Below, piece after piece: positions 8,145 to 16,013 of a stretch of DNA of 64,000 nucleotides; the first letter of the stretch is position 1; every line of letters starts with the position of its first letter. The position numbers were made by a program, and so were the translations under genes. The stretch lies in assembly GCA_021202895.1 (NCBI GenBank), contig JAJQCE010000030.1, positions 1 through 64,000 on the forward strand. Reading direction: 5' to 3'. Below the pieces are notes generated by a model. The model did no database searches and had not been told where the DNA came from. It saw only the letters and a list, made by a program, of their open reading frames with translations. The DNA comes from Ruminococcus sp. (GTDB lineage Bacteria; Bacillota; Clostridia; Oscillospirales; Ruminococcaceae).

Positions 8145-8395
8145 CTCTCAAACAGCCGAACAGTAAGTCCGAACAGCCTCAATAGCTTTTGCCAGAACGA
8201 CAAAGTTCCCTCCTCTTCTTCGACTTCTTCAACCGTTTCAATTTCAATCGGGTCTGTTTTTATTACAAGCTGCAAAATGCTTGCCGCCACATTAGTTACA
8301 AATGAAATTTCTCCGAAAAAAGCGTTTGTGCAGATACATCTCAAAGCTGATTTTATATTTTTTCACCGTGTTTTACCACCCTTCTTTACTCTATT
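8145..8395 (-). other. Gene-free stretch with a remnant-like open frame
   Basis: The minus strand stays open from about 8344 through the ppiB terminator into ppiB. Residues near TVEEVEEEEGTLSFWQKLL look like the acidic-then-amphipathic end of a clostridial secreted protein, but there is no ribosome site and no stop before ppiB. Nothing functional can be supported; it is best seen as decayed sequence. Confidence 0.3.
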
Positions 8396-8608
8396 CTACT
8401 CCTGCGCTATGCGGTTTCCGATAGATTTGTGAATCTGTTCTGCTGCTTTTACACCGAAGCGATAGCGGGTATACTTCTTAAATTTATCGACCTTATGCCT
8501 AAAATTGACAAAGAGCGAACCGCCGCCAGCGTATCCCTTATTATTTCTTCTACTATACCCAACGCTCTTAAAGAACGGATAAACAGTGCCTGTGACACAG
8601 ACTGAATT
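8396..8608 (-). pseudogene. C-terminal gene fragment without a start codon
   Basis: Seventy codons are open on the minus strand, closed by TAG at 8398-8396 and preceded in frame by TAA at 8611. The translation is protein-like (for example RYRFGVKAAEQIHKSIGNR) but has no ATG, GTG or TTG start and no ribosome site. It is probably the 3' relic of a lost gene. The family is not recognised. Confidence 0.35.
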
Positions 8609-8613
8609 TTAAC

Positions 8614-8642
8614 TTGACAAACGCTTTATAATGTGTTATAAT
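8614..8642 (+). promoter_or_regulatory. Sigma-A promoter of the PHP phosphatase gene
   Basis: TTGACA (8614-8619), 17 nt, TATAAT (8637-8642): consensus at both hexamers. Confidence 0.88.
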
Positions 8643-8721
8643 AAAAGTAAGAGAAAAAATAATAAAGGGCATCTCTAAAGCTGGAAATATTCTCTGAAAT
8701 ATTATCTAAGGAAGTACACTT

Positions 8722-9441
8722 ATGACTATAGATTTTCATTCACATATTCTCCCAGGTATTGACGATGGTTCAAGGAATGTAAAGGAATCTGTGCAGATTC
8801 TTGATAATATGGCAAAGGACGGAGTAGATATAGTTGTCGCCACACCTCATTTTTACTGTACTAAAACAAGCATACACCGTTTTTTGGACAGACGTGCCGA
8901 TGCCTATGAGCGTTTAAAGCCTAATCTTAAGCCTGAGCATCCGAAGATTTTGCTCGGAGCAGAGGTTTTGTATAATTCCGCACTTGTAGGAAAAGAGGCA
9001 CTTAAACGTTTAGCAATTGAAGGAACTAGCTTTTTGCTTTTGGAAATGCCGTATTCAAAGCTTGACGATGAAATAATAAACGGAGTGGACGTAATAGCAA
9101 GCGACCTTGACGTCAAGGTTATAGTCGCTCATATTGAACGCTATCTAAATTTTACTAGCTTTTCCTCGCTTGAACGACTTATGAATCTTGACGTTATGGG
9201 GCAGATAAATGCCGAGTCGCTTGTGCATATGCGTACCTGCTCAAGATGCGTAAGACTGATTAAAAAGGGCTATGTTCAGCTTTTGGGAACGGATATTCAC
9301 CGTATCGACAGAGGCAACGCATATTACAGTGAGGGAACGAGCGTTATAAAGAAAAAAATCGGAAACGATTTTGCCGCTGAGATAGAACGTAACGGTAAAA
9401 TGGTTTTGAAGGACAGGACGATTGACGAGATTGTTTATTGA
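8722..9441 (+). CDS. CpsB/YwqE-type tyrosine-protein phosphatase (PHP domain)
   Basis: Predicted manganese-dependent PHP-fold phosphatase that removes phosphate from bacterial tyrosine kinases of the capsule or exopolysaccharide system. The N-terminal IDFHSHILPGIDDGS is the diagnostic first metal motif. ATPHFY, GAEVLY, VIVAHIERY and GTDIHR supply the remaining metal ligands in order along the 239 residues, the usual length. The start follows AAGGAAG. It has its own consensus promoter and no cps or wzc-type kinase beside it in this window, so it is an orphan here; its partner kinase would have to be elsewhere. Confidence 0.88.
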   Translation: MTIDFHSHILPGIDDGSRNVKESVQILDNMAKDGVDIVVATPHFYCTKTSIHRFLDRRADAYERLKPNLKPEHPKILLGAEVLYNSALVGKEALKRLAIEGTSFLLLEMPYSKLDDEIINGVDVIASDLDVKVIVAHIERYLNFTSFSSLERLMNLDVMGQINAESLVHMRTCSRCVRLIKKGYVQLLGTDIHRIDRGNAYYSEGTSVIKKKIGNDFAAEIERNGKMVLKDRTIDEIVY

Positions 9442-9501
9442 GATACCGGCTAAGGTTCATAATAAATTTACATCTGTACATCTCTGTACAATTAAAATCA
9501 C

Positions 9502-9530
9502 TTGACACAAAGCGACAAATTGTGTATAAT
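9502..9530 (+). promoter_or_regulatory. Sigma-A promoter of the metK transcript
   Basis: TTGACA (9502-9507), 17 nt, TATAAT (9525-9530). The S-box aptamer begins about 20 nt downstream. Confidence 0.9.
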
Positions 9531-9548
9531 AGAATTGTAACGATATAT

Positions 9549-9656
9549 CGCCTTATCAAGAGCGGCGGAGGGACAGGTCCTGTGAAGCCCAGCAACCTGA
9601 TGCGTATTAAGCGTGTAAAGGTGCTAATTCCTGCGGAATAATCCGATAGATGAGGA
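9549..9656 (+). ncRNA. SAM-I (S-box) riboswitch aptamer
   Basis: The conserved S-box core is present in order: CTTATCAAGAG at 9552, GGAGGGAC and CCTGTGAAGCCCAGCAACC around 9576-9598, AAGGTGCTAATTCCTGC near 9618, and the closing GATAGATGAG. These are the hallmarks of the S-adenosylmethionine-binding aptamer. Together with the downstream terminator it should stop metK transcription when SAM is plentiful. Confidence 0.95.
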
Positions 9657-9686
9657 TAATCTATTTAGCTTTGATAGATTCCAATG

Positions 9687-9717
9687 TGCTTCGGTTTTTG
9701 CGTCCGAAGCATTTTTT
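9687..9717 (+). terminator. S-box expression-platform terminator
   Basis: TGCTTCGG (9687-9694) pairs with CCGAAGCA (9704-9711), followed by six T residues. It lies between the aptamer and metK, as expected for transcriptional attenuation. Confidence 0.9.
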
Positions 9718-9772
9718 AAGGAGCTTTACGAAAACGTTTGTGGTAAGGCATTTTGTAAAGGAGATTTTTAAA

Positions 9773-10957
9773 ATGGCAAAGCTGCTTTTTACCTCTGAAT
9801 CTGTAACGGAGGGACATCCTGATAAAATTTGTGACTGCGTTTCGGACGCACTGCTTGACGCTATGCTTGAGCAGGATCCTTACTCACGCGTAGCCTGCGA
9901 AACGCTTACCACAACGGGCATGATTATGTGTATGGGAGAGATTACCACTAAGGCGCAGATTGATATTCCTACCATTGTGAGAGAGGTTGTCTGCGACATT
10001 GGATATACGAGTGATGAGTATGGAATTAACGGCAAGACCTGTTCGGTTTTTACAACGATAGACAAGCAATCGCCCGACATTGCGATGGGAGTAAACAATG
10101 CTCTTGAGGGCAGAACTGAAAATTTAGGCGACATAGGAGCTGGAGATCAGGGGATGATGTTCGGCTACGCCTGCAATGAAACCAAGGAGCTTATGCCGCT
10201 TGCCGCTTCGCTCGCACACAAGCTCGCAAAGCGTCTTACGGAGGTTAGAAAAAGTGGAGAGCTTAGCTATCTTCGTCCAGATGGAAAAACTCAGGTTACG
10301 GTGGAGTACGGCACTGACGGCAAGCCTAAGAGAATTGACGCAGTTGTAGTCAGCGCACAGCACGACCCTGACGTCACTCTTGAGAAAATAAGAGAGGATA
10401 TAATTGAAAGGGTAATATATACGGTTATCGATAAGAATATGCTTGATGATGAAACGCATATTTATGTCAATCCGACAGGCAGATTTGTAATCGGCGGACC
10501 GCAGGGCGACAGCGGTCTTACGGGCAGAAAAATTATTGTTGACACGTATGGTTCAATGGGAAGGCATGGCGGCGGATGCTTTTCAGGAAAGGATCCGACA
10601 AAGGTTGACCGCTCGGCGGCATATGCCGCAAGGAAGGTGGCTAAGAACATAGTTGCGGCTTCTCTTGCTGACAAGTGCGAGGTTCAGCTTGCATATGCGA
10701 TAGGGGTAGCAAAGCCTGTGTCGGTTATGGTTGACACCTTCGGCACAGGAAAGGCTGACGATGCACTGCTTGCTCAGGCGGTTAAGAAGGTGTTTGATCT
10801 GCGCCCGGCCGCAATTATCGAGGAGCTTGATCTGAGAAAACCTCAGTACAGACAGCTTGCGGCTTATGGGCATATGGGCAGAGAGGACTTAGGTGTCAAG
10901 TGGGAGCTTACCGACAAGACTGATGTTCTGGTTAATGCGGTTAAGGAGCTTTCATGA
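9773..10957 (+). CDS. metK: S-adenosylmethionine synthetase
   Basis: Makes SAM from methionine and ATP in the cytoplasm. The 394 residues are the normal length. Signature motifs are visible: [12 protein letters not shown] (ATP and methionine site) at the N-terminus, [12 protein letters not shown] in the middle, and [13 protein letters not shown] and [18 protein letters not shown] in the C-terminal half. The start at 9773 follows AAGGAGAT; upstream in-frame codons overlap the riboswitch terminator and are rejected. Expression is expected to fall when SAM is high, through the S-box leader. The stop codon overlaps the start of the next gene by 4 nt, implying translational coupling with a YmdB-like phosphoesterase. 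Confidence 0.97.
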   Translation: MAKLLFTSESVTEGHPDKICDCVSDALLDAMLEQDPYSRVACETLTTTGMIMCMGEITTKAQIDIPTIVREVVCDIGYTSDEYGINGKTCSVFTTIDKQSPDIAMGVNNALEGRTENLGDIGAGDQGMMFGYACNETKELMPLAASLAHKLAKRLTEVRKSGELSYLRPDGKTQVTVEYGTDGKPKRIDAVVVSAQHDPDVTLEKIREDIIERVIYTVIDKNMLDDETHIYVNPTGRFVIGGPQGDSGLTGRKIIVDTYGSMGRHGGGCFSGKDPTKVDRSAAYAARKVAKNIVAASLADKCEVQLAYAIGVAKPVSVMVDTFGTGKADDALLAQAVKKVFDLRPAAIIEELDLRKPQYRQLAAYGHMGREDLGVKWELTDKTDVLVNAVKELS

Positions 10958-11721
10958 GACTGCTGCTTGTAGGAGATGTAGTCGGAGAATCGGGACTTGA
11001 AATTTTAGAACGCAGGCTTTATAAGATAAAAAAAGATTATCACATAGATTTTACAGTTATAAACGGAGAAAATTCGGCGGTGGGTAACGGTATAAATCGT
11101 CAGTCCTACCAACGGCTTCTTCAGCTCGGCGCAGACGTTGTTACAGGCGGAAACCACTCGTTCGGTCAACAGGGTTCAGAACAGCTTCATGATGAGAGCG
11201 AATTTTTGCTAAGACCTGCAAACTATCCGAATGGCGTTTTGGGAAAAGGCGTTTACGTGGCGGATTTGTTTTCCGCAAAAATCGCTGTGGTAAATCTGAT
11301 GGGGACGCTCAACCTTGAACCGATAGACAATCCATTTTTTAAAGCCGATGAGATTTTAAGCGAGCTTGATACGCCGAATATTTTCGTAGATTTTCATGCT
11401 GAGGCTACGTCTGAAAAAAAGGCTATGGGACACTATCTTGCAGGAAGAGCTACCGCTGTTTTAGGAACTCACACTCATGTTCAGACGGCTGATGAAATCA
11501 TTTTAAAGGAGCATACGGCATATATTACCGATGTGGGAATGTGCGGAGCTCAGCTTTCGGTTATCGGAGTGAATACCGAGCTTGCGATAAAAAAGCTGAA
11601 ATACCATCTTCCCGTCAGATTCAAAGTAAGCGAAAATCCGCCATTTATTAACGCGGTTGTAATAGATTTCAATGAAAATTTGGGCAAAGCGCATAAAATT
11701 GAACGCTTAATTATGAGATAA
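10954..11721 (+). CDS. YmdB-family metallophosphoesterase
   Basis: Member of the calcineurin-like YmdB/TIGR00282 family. The Bacillus member is a cyclic-nucleotide phosphodiesterase linked to biofilm and sporulation decisions. Visible metal-binding motifs include GDVVGESG at the N-terminus, [24 protein letters not shown] and [10 protein letters not shown], in the family order. Length is 255 residues, close to the usual ~260. Two departures: the usual GNHxWD reads GNHSFG, and the N-terminal GDVVGxxGR reads GDVVGESGL. It overlaps metK by 4 nt (ATGA), so the two are one operon; that neighbour is unusual for ymdB and would put it under S-box control. Substrate is not predictable from sequence. 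Confidence 0.85.
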   Translation: MRLLLVGDVVGESGLEILERRLYKIKKDYHIDFTVINGENSAVGNGINRQSYQRLLQLGADVVTGGNHSFGQQGSEQLHDESEFLLRPANYPNGVLGKGVYVADLFSAKIAVVNLMGTLNLEPIDNPFFKADEILSELDTPNIFVDFHAEATSEKKAMGHYLAGRATAVLGTHTHVQTADEIILKEHTAYITDVGMCGAQLSVIGVNTELAIKKLKYHLPVRFKVSENPPFINAVVIDFNENLGKAHKIERLIMR

Positions 11722-11743
11722 TTGACAAAAAAATATTTTACTA

Positions 11744-11772
11744 TTGCAAAACATTATAAAATGTTGTATAAT
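11744..11772 (+). promoter_or_regulatory. Sigma-A promoter with a long spoVS leader
   Basis: TTGCAA (11744-11749), 17 nt, TATAAT (11767-11772). About 235 nt of untranslated leader follow before spoVS. I see only short hairpins in it, such as GAAGTA-AA-TACTTC near 11975, and no known riboswitch. Confidence 0.75.
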
Positions 11773-12009
11773 AAAAATACAGACAGTTCAGGCGTAGATG
11801 TGTGTAAAAAATTACATTGGATAATTTTCATAGTATGATAATTCAAACAGCAAAGAGCATCGGATGATTTTTTGCACAGCTGTAAACGTTGTCTTATAAG
11901 TAAAGCTCTGAAAATTCAAGGTCAGTAATCGGAGCAGCTTAAATTTTTTTACAAAATTCGTAAATGGTTTTTTGAAGTAAATACTTCTTCATACTTGGAG
12001 GTAACTAAA

Positions 12010-12270
12010 ATGGAGATTTTAAAAGTATCGTCAAGATCTGTACCTAACTCAGTTGCAGGCGCAATTTCAGGAGTTGTAAGAGATCGAGGAGCAGTAGAGG
12101 TTCAGGCGGTAGGCGCCGGAGCCACCAATCAAGCCGTAAAAGCAATCGCAATCGCAAGGGGCTATCTTGCCCCTTTGGGGATAGATATGATATGTATACC
12201 TGCGTTTGCTAATGTCAATATTGACGGTGATGAAAGAACGGCAATTAAGCTTATATGTGAAGAAAGATAA
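12010..12270 (+). CDS. spoVS: Stage V sporulation protein S
   Basis: SpoVS is a small Alba-fold protein widely conserved in spore formers; in Bacillus it is needed for normal sporulation and affects septation. The 86 residues match the family length. The nearly invariant sequence MEILKVSSRSVPNSVAGAI, the VEVQAVGAGATNQAVKAIAIARGY core and the C-terminal FANVNIDGDERTAI are intact. The start at 12010 follows GGAGGTAACTAAA; an ATG 15 nt earlier overlaps the ribosome site. A dedicated promoter and long leader lie upstream. Its presence supports a spore-forming host. Confidence 0.96.
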   Translation: MEILKVSSRSVPNSVAGAISGVVRDRGAVEVQAVGAGATNQAVKAIAIARGYLAPLGIDMICIPAFANVNIDGDERTAIKLICEER

Positions 12271-12280
12271 AAATACGGCT

Positions 12281-12327
12281 GTGCAGACTGTCGGGCAATG
12301 TTTGAAATAAAGTGCGGCAGTCTGCAC
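12281..12327 (+). repeat. Inverted repeat between spoVS and the ABC genes
   Basis: GTGCAGACTG (12281-12290) and CAGTCTGCAC (12318-12327) are perfect 10-bp arms around a 27-nt loop. There is no T-tract. It could partly separate spoVS from the ABC transporter expression or protect the spoVS mRNA 3' end. Confidence 0.55.
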
Positions 12328-12361
12328 TCTTCAATATAGCTTTTTGAAGGGAAAAGGAAAA

Positions 12362-13066
12362 ATGGAGATGGTAATAGCTTTTGAGCATACAAGCAAGTAT
12401 TACGGAAATACTTTAGCGGCTACCGATGTGACGCTCAGCCTGTATAATTCTCGAATAGTGGAGCTTATCGGTTTAAATGGCAGCGGAAAAACTACACTTT
12501 TAAAGCTTGCAGCGGGGCTAATAAAGCCTGATGAGGGAAGTGTTGAAATTATCGGTTCAAAAGCAGGCACAAAAACAAAGCGTCTTGTAAGCTTTCTCTC
12601 TGACAGGCACTTTCTTGCTTCGGACAGCAGTGCTTTGCAGCTGATGAAGCTTTATTCGGATTTTTATGATGATTTTGACAAAAGGGAAGCGCTTGAATCG
12701 CTTTCAGATTTGAGCATTGACATTAACAAAAAGCTTGTGCTTATGTCAAATGAAATGAAAAGAAAGGTCGAGCTTGCGCTAGTGCTTGCAAGAGAGACTC
12801 CGATATATCTGCTTGACGAGCCGTTTAAGGAGCTTGACTCGGCGGCAATTGATTATGTAAAAATGCTGATTGAAAAAAAGCATGACGCTTCGCTTGTTGT
12901 GATAGCCTCAGGAAATTCGTCAAAGCTTGAGAATTTTGCTGACGATGTTTTGTGGCTTCAAAACGGCACGGTTCGTGCGTATGAGTCCTATAAAAGCTTT
13001 GTCGAAAAAGCAGGCAAAGGACTGGATGAGTTTTTTAGGGAGGTGTACAAATGCTCGGAAAGCTGA
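12362..13066 (+). CDS. ABC transporter ATP-binding protein with degenerate signature motif
   Basis: ATPase subunit of an ABC-2-type exporter; it would drive the membrane protein encoded just downstream. Of 234 residues, Walker A is GLNGSGKTT, Walker B IYLLDEP and the D-loop KELD. The ABC signature, normally LSGGQ, reads LMSNEMKRK, as in YtrB-type ATPases. The switch His after Walker B is not evident (VVIASGNSS in place of a TH-type motif). The ATG at 12362 follows AAGGGAAAAGG; a TTG 18 nt earlier lies in the ribosome site. The gene overlaps the permease by 16 nt. ATP hydrolysis may be weak or regulated. The exported substrate is unknown. Confidence 0.85.
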   Translation: MEMVIAFEHTSKYYGNTLAATDVTLSLYNSRIVELIGLNGSGKTTLLKLAAGLIKPDEGSVEIIGSKAGTKTKRLVSFLSDRHFLASDSSALQLMKLYSDFYDDFDKREALESLSDLSIDINKKLVLMSNEMKRKVELALVLARETPIYLLDEPFKELDSAAIDYVKMLIEKKHDASLVVIASGNSSKLENFADDVLWLQNGTVRAYESYKSFVEKAGKGLDEFFREVYKCSES

Positions 13067-13815
13067 CAGTAAACAACCTGAAACGCACATTTAAATATAT
13101 CGTTCCTTTGTTTACAATTATTGCGGTTTTTACTTGCTTCGGCAATCAGATATTTGAATTTGTAGCATCAACTACGCTGTGGGACAACATGTCACTTGTC
13201 ATCGTTTATTTTTCCTCTTACTTTTTCAGCACAATTAAGAAGTTGTTTATTGCAGTCCTTATCGGTGCGGGTGTTTTCACCTTTTATAATGATTTTTATG
13301 GGGAAGATAAGGGATTTATGGCTATGCTCCCTGCAAAGCCCTCAAAGCATATACTGAGCAAGACTTTTTGTACCGTGTTCTGGTACTTTATAATGGACAT
13401 TTATTTTGTGCTTTTAAATGTCCTTGTCCATCAGACAGATGAAGCAGATCAAATTTATTCTTCGGACTTTGCACTTGATACCTCTTCGGGTAAGCTGATA
13501 TTTATACTTGACCAGCTTGAAATTGTCCTCTTTGTGATTTTCGTTCAGCTTGCGCTCATGATGCTAATTTCATTTACGCATAATTTAATGAAAAAAAGCA
13601 AATGGTGCGGTGCTTTTGTATTTTTCTTTTTGGCAATGCTTGTGGCAGTGCTGACCGCTGCGGTTTATATTTTTGGATACATCGTGTCAAATCTTTTTCT
13701 TGAGTCCGATTACAGCGACCTTTTTCATATCTTTAAAATTATAATGCTTGCACTATCCTGTATTGCGGCTGTGGTTATAACCTCGTTTTGTATCGGCAGG
13801 CAGGAATTGCTGTGA
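13051..13815 (+). CDS. ABC-2-type membrane permease
   Basis: Integral membrane partner of the preceding ATPase. The 254 residues contain about six hydrophobic helices: ~18-37, 46-72, 107-124, 153-176, 187-218 and 226-245. The pattern and length resemble YtrC/D-like or ABC-2 permeases. The loop carrying GFMAMLPAKPSKHILSK is a conserved-looking cytoplasmic segment in such proteins. The start follows GGGAGG inside the ATPase gene, so translation is coupled. No substrate can be inferred; the following membrane-stress-like genes could be in the same transcript, with a 100-nt gap. Confidence 0.8.
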   Translation: MLGKLTVNNLKRTFKYIVPLFTIIAVFTCFGNQIFEFVASTTLWDNMSLVIVYFSSYFFSTIKKLFIAVLIGAGVFTFYNDFYGEDKGFMAMLPAKPSKHILSKTFCTVFWYFIMDIYFVLLNVLVHQTDEADQIYSSDFALDTSSGKLIFILDQLEIVLFVIFVQLALMMLISFTHNLMKKSKWCGAFVFFFLAMLVAVLTAAVYIFGYIVSNLFLESDYSDLFHIFKIIMLALSCIAAVVITSFCIGRQELL

Positions 13816-13829
13816 GTAGATTTTTGAAA

Positions 13830-13847
13830 ATTTTGTCGAAGCAAAAT
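13830..13847. repeat. Short palindrome ATTTTG-TCGAAG-CAAAAT
   Basis: Perfect 6-bp arms in the gap after the permease. It is similar in core (GAAGCAAA) to the palindrome at position 1. It is too weak to be a terminator by itself. Confidence 0.35.
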
Positions 13848-13916
13848 CGCAATTGTTTTAAAAAAAATCCATGATTTTTCATTGCAAAATAAAATATCCT
13901 GAAAGGAATGTTGAAG

Positions 13917-14207
13917 ATGATTTCAAAATTAAAAATGCTTTCACGGCAGCTTGGTTTTATGCTTATTTCCTACAGTATCATGTTCCAGCCGATGTATGCC
14001 TGTGCAGACGACGATACTTCTATCGGAGTTGTGCTGGGCTTTCCTGTGGGCGCATTGGTTACAGGATTTATTTTAGTTAATATGAGCCGTACAAAGTCAA
14101 AGGCTACAAAGGCTGAAAAGTATATAAAGGGACAGCTTGAGCTAAATGAAAAGGGTGACCAGTTCTTAAGAAAAGAAATGCACAAAATAAGGATAAACAA
14201 CGACTAG
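13917..14207 (+). CDS. Small exported or membrane protein (unknown)
   Basis: A 96-residue protein. Residues 1-37 look like a signal peptide or first membrane helix (QLGFMLISYSIMFQPMYAC followed by ADDD). A second hydrophobic stretch, GVVLGFPVGALVTGFILV, is followed by a basic and Lys-rich tail. The start at 13917 gives 9-nt spacing from AAAGGA; the in-frame ATG at 13908 is only 1 nt from that site. It sits 11 nt before the zinc-ribbon gene, so it is the first gene of the YdjGHI-like cluster. The family is not recognised; a helper of the membrane-associated zinc-ribbon proteins is plausible from position alone. Confidence 0.7.
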   Translation: MISKLKMLSRQLGFMLISYSIMFQPMYACADDDTSIGVVLGFPVGALVTGFILVNMSRTKSKATKAEKYIKGQLELNEKGDQFLRKEMHKIRINND

Positions 14208-14218
14208 GGGAGAGAATC

Positions 14219-15295
14219 ATGGCGGCAAATATTACATACAAATGCCCGACCTGTGGAGCGGAGCTTTACTGGACGGCTGACAAGAACTGCTTTGAGTGCG
14301 AATACTGCGGCGACAGCTTTTCACTTTCGCAGCTTGAGGATCTCAACCAAACGGCGCAGCCCGAGCAAAAGGCTGAGCGTCACGAGGAGGTTGAAGAGGG
14401 CGAATACACCTCGTCAAACGATGGTACAGTCGGCGACGACCTTGTTAAGTACACCTGCTCTCACTGCGGAGCGGAGATAGTGACCGACCGTGCGACTGCG
14501 GCTACGGTGTGCGTTTACTGCGGCAGTGCTGTTATTATGGGCGAGCAGATAACCGACGATTTCACTCCCGATTACATAATTCCGTTCAAGGTTGACAAGA
14601 GCAAGGTTATGGACGAGTTTAAAAGCTTCAGCAAGAAGCCTCTCACGCCTAAGGAATTTGACTGCGACAAGATTGTCGACAAGATGCAGGGCGTTTATAT
14701 TCCGTTTTGGCTTTATTCTGGGAAATGTGACGGCGAATTTGACGGCGAGGGAATAAACATCAAAAAATGGCGCACGGGAAATTATGCGTATACCGAAAAG
14801 AGCTTTTTTGCAGTTCATAGAAAGGGAATTGTTAATTTTGACAAGGTTCCCGTTGACGCTTCGTCAAAGACTGAAAATGACGCTATGGATTCAATTGAAC
14901 CGTTTGATTATTCACAGATGGTTGATTTTAACACAGCGTATCTTTCAGGATTTTTGGCTGAACGCTTTGACGAGGATTCGGACAAATGCTTTGCAAGGGC
15001 AAGAGAACGCATAGAGAACACAACCCTTGACGAGTTGAAAAAAAGCTGTGATTATGACGAGGTTAATTCACGTAGATACGATAAGAAAATCAAGCTTAGC
15101 GATGCTGAATATGCGCTTTTGCCGACATGGCTTTTGTACACGACATATAAGGACAAAAAGTACTTTTTTGCAATGAACGGTCAGACGGGAAAATTTATAG
15201 GGAACTTGCCTATTGACAAGGTTAAACTTGTGATTTACTCGCTTTTAGGCGGTATCGGCGGAAGCATTATAGGCGCAATATTAGGTATGTTCTGA
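14219..15295 (+). CDS. Zinc-ribbon protein with C-terminal membrane helix (YdjG-like)
   Basis: 358 residues with two N-terminal zinc ribbons: CPTCG with CEYCG near 9-36, and CSHCG with CVYCG near 80-100. Both resemble TFIIB/PriA-type ribbons. A conserved middle domain follows (DYIIPFKVDKSKVMDEFKSF, YIPFWLYSG), and the protein ends in a Gly-rich membrane helix (LVIYSLLGGIGGSIIGAIL). This is the layout of Bacillus YdjG, which with YdjH and YdjI forms a membrane-stress complex beside PspA. Here the following two genes also match YdjH- and YdjI-like roles, but no pspA is in the window. The start follows GGGGAGAG. The stop overlaps the next start by 1 nt. Assignment as YdjG-like is from architecture and order. 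Confidence 0.75.
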   Translation: MAANITYKCPTCGAELYWTADKNCFECEYCGDSFSLSQLEDLNQTAQPEQKAERHEEVEEGEYTSSNDGTVGDDLVKYTCSHCGAEIVTDRATAATVCVYCGSAVIMGEQITDDFTPDYIIPFKVDKSKVMDEFKSFSKKPLTPKEFDCDKIVDKMQGVYIPFWLYSGKCDGEFDGEGINIKKWRTGNYAYTEKSFFAVHRKGIVNFDKVPVDASSKTENDAMDSIEPFDYSQMVDFNTAYLSGFLAERFDEDSDKCFARARERIENTTLDELKKSCDYDEVNSRRYDKKIKLSDAEYALLPTWLLYTTYKDKKYFFAMNGQTGKFIGNLPIDKVKLVIYSLLGGIGGSIIGAILGMF

Positions 15296-15984
15296 TGAGT
15301 ATGACTGCACTTGCAACATCTGCTGTGGTATTGGTGACGGTGATAATAATTATAATTGCCGTTCGTCAGGCTGTAAAGGCGGTAAAAAGACAGCTCAGAA
15401 ACGCTTCTAGTCTGATAAATCAGATTTCAGCCGTTACCGAGCAGACGCAGACGACTCCCCGCACAGTTTCAGGCAGCGAGGGAATGATGAAGGTTCGCCT
15501 GTCAAAGGATTTCCCTGAATTTAACGCAGATATAGCAAGGGAAATTGTCACAAACGCTCTTAGCGCATACTTTGCTTCGTTTAACGCTCACCGAGTTTCG
15601 GCTTCGCTTGAGGACTGCACGACAAACGCTTTTTTGGGAGAGCTGGAAATGGAGGTTTTGGCGGACAGCGTTTTTAAGGACGTGCGGATTCACAAGACTG
15701 TTATAAGCGACTACCGCAAAACAGGCGAAGAGGCTGTAATAACATGGCAGTCGGCAGTTGAATATTCAACCGACAAAATGGCTTTGGCACAATATGTTTA
15801 TGAAACAAGGTACGTTTATTATTTAGCTGAAAATGCTCAGGGCGAAAATGAAAGCCTTATCTGTGAATACTGCGGTGCTCCGATAAAGAGCTTAGGCGAA
15901 AAGGTCTGCGAATACTGCGGCGCACAAATCAGCGCATCGGTTGAACGTACTTGGAAAATCAACAAGATAAAAAGAACTAGATAA
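15295..15984 (+). CDS. Membrane-anchored protein with C-terminal zinc ribbon (YdjH-like)
   Basis: 229 residues: an N-terminal membrane helix (TSAVVLVTVIIIIIAV), a basic stretch, then a soluble alpha/beta domain from ~65 to ~185 that reads like a TIM44/NTF2-type fold (DFPEFNADIAREIVTNALSA), and a C-terminal zinc ribbon with CEYCG repeated twice about 18 residues apart. It is translationally coupled to the previous gene (TGATGA) and 29 nt before the SPFH gene. By order it matches Bacillus ydjH. It probably assembles with its two neighbours at the inner face of the membrane; that is inference from the Bacillus operon. Confidence 0.72.
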   Translation: MSMTALATSAVVLVTVIIIIIAVRQAVKAVKRQLRNASSLINQISAVTEQTQTTPRTVSGSEGMMKVRLSKDFPEFNADIAREIVTNALSAYFASFNAHRVSASLEDCTTNAFLGELEMEVLADSVFKDVRIHKTVISDYRKTGEEAVITWQSAVEYSTDKMALAQYVYETRYVYYLAENAQGENESLICEYCGAPIKSLGEKVCEYCGAQISASVERTWKINKIKRTR

Positions 15985-16013
15985 CTATAATAAAAGTGAA
16001 AGGGTTTGTTTGT

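Noticed and set aside
7892-8344. 150-codon minus-strand open frame overlapping ppiB
   Set aside because: It runs antisense through the conserved cyclophilin gene and its terminator, with no ribosome site; only its first part is protein-like and is reported as remnant sequence.
9650-9772. Longer in-frame N-terminus for metK
   Set aside because: It would overlap the S-box terminator; the ATG at 9773 has the ribosome site and the family start.
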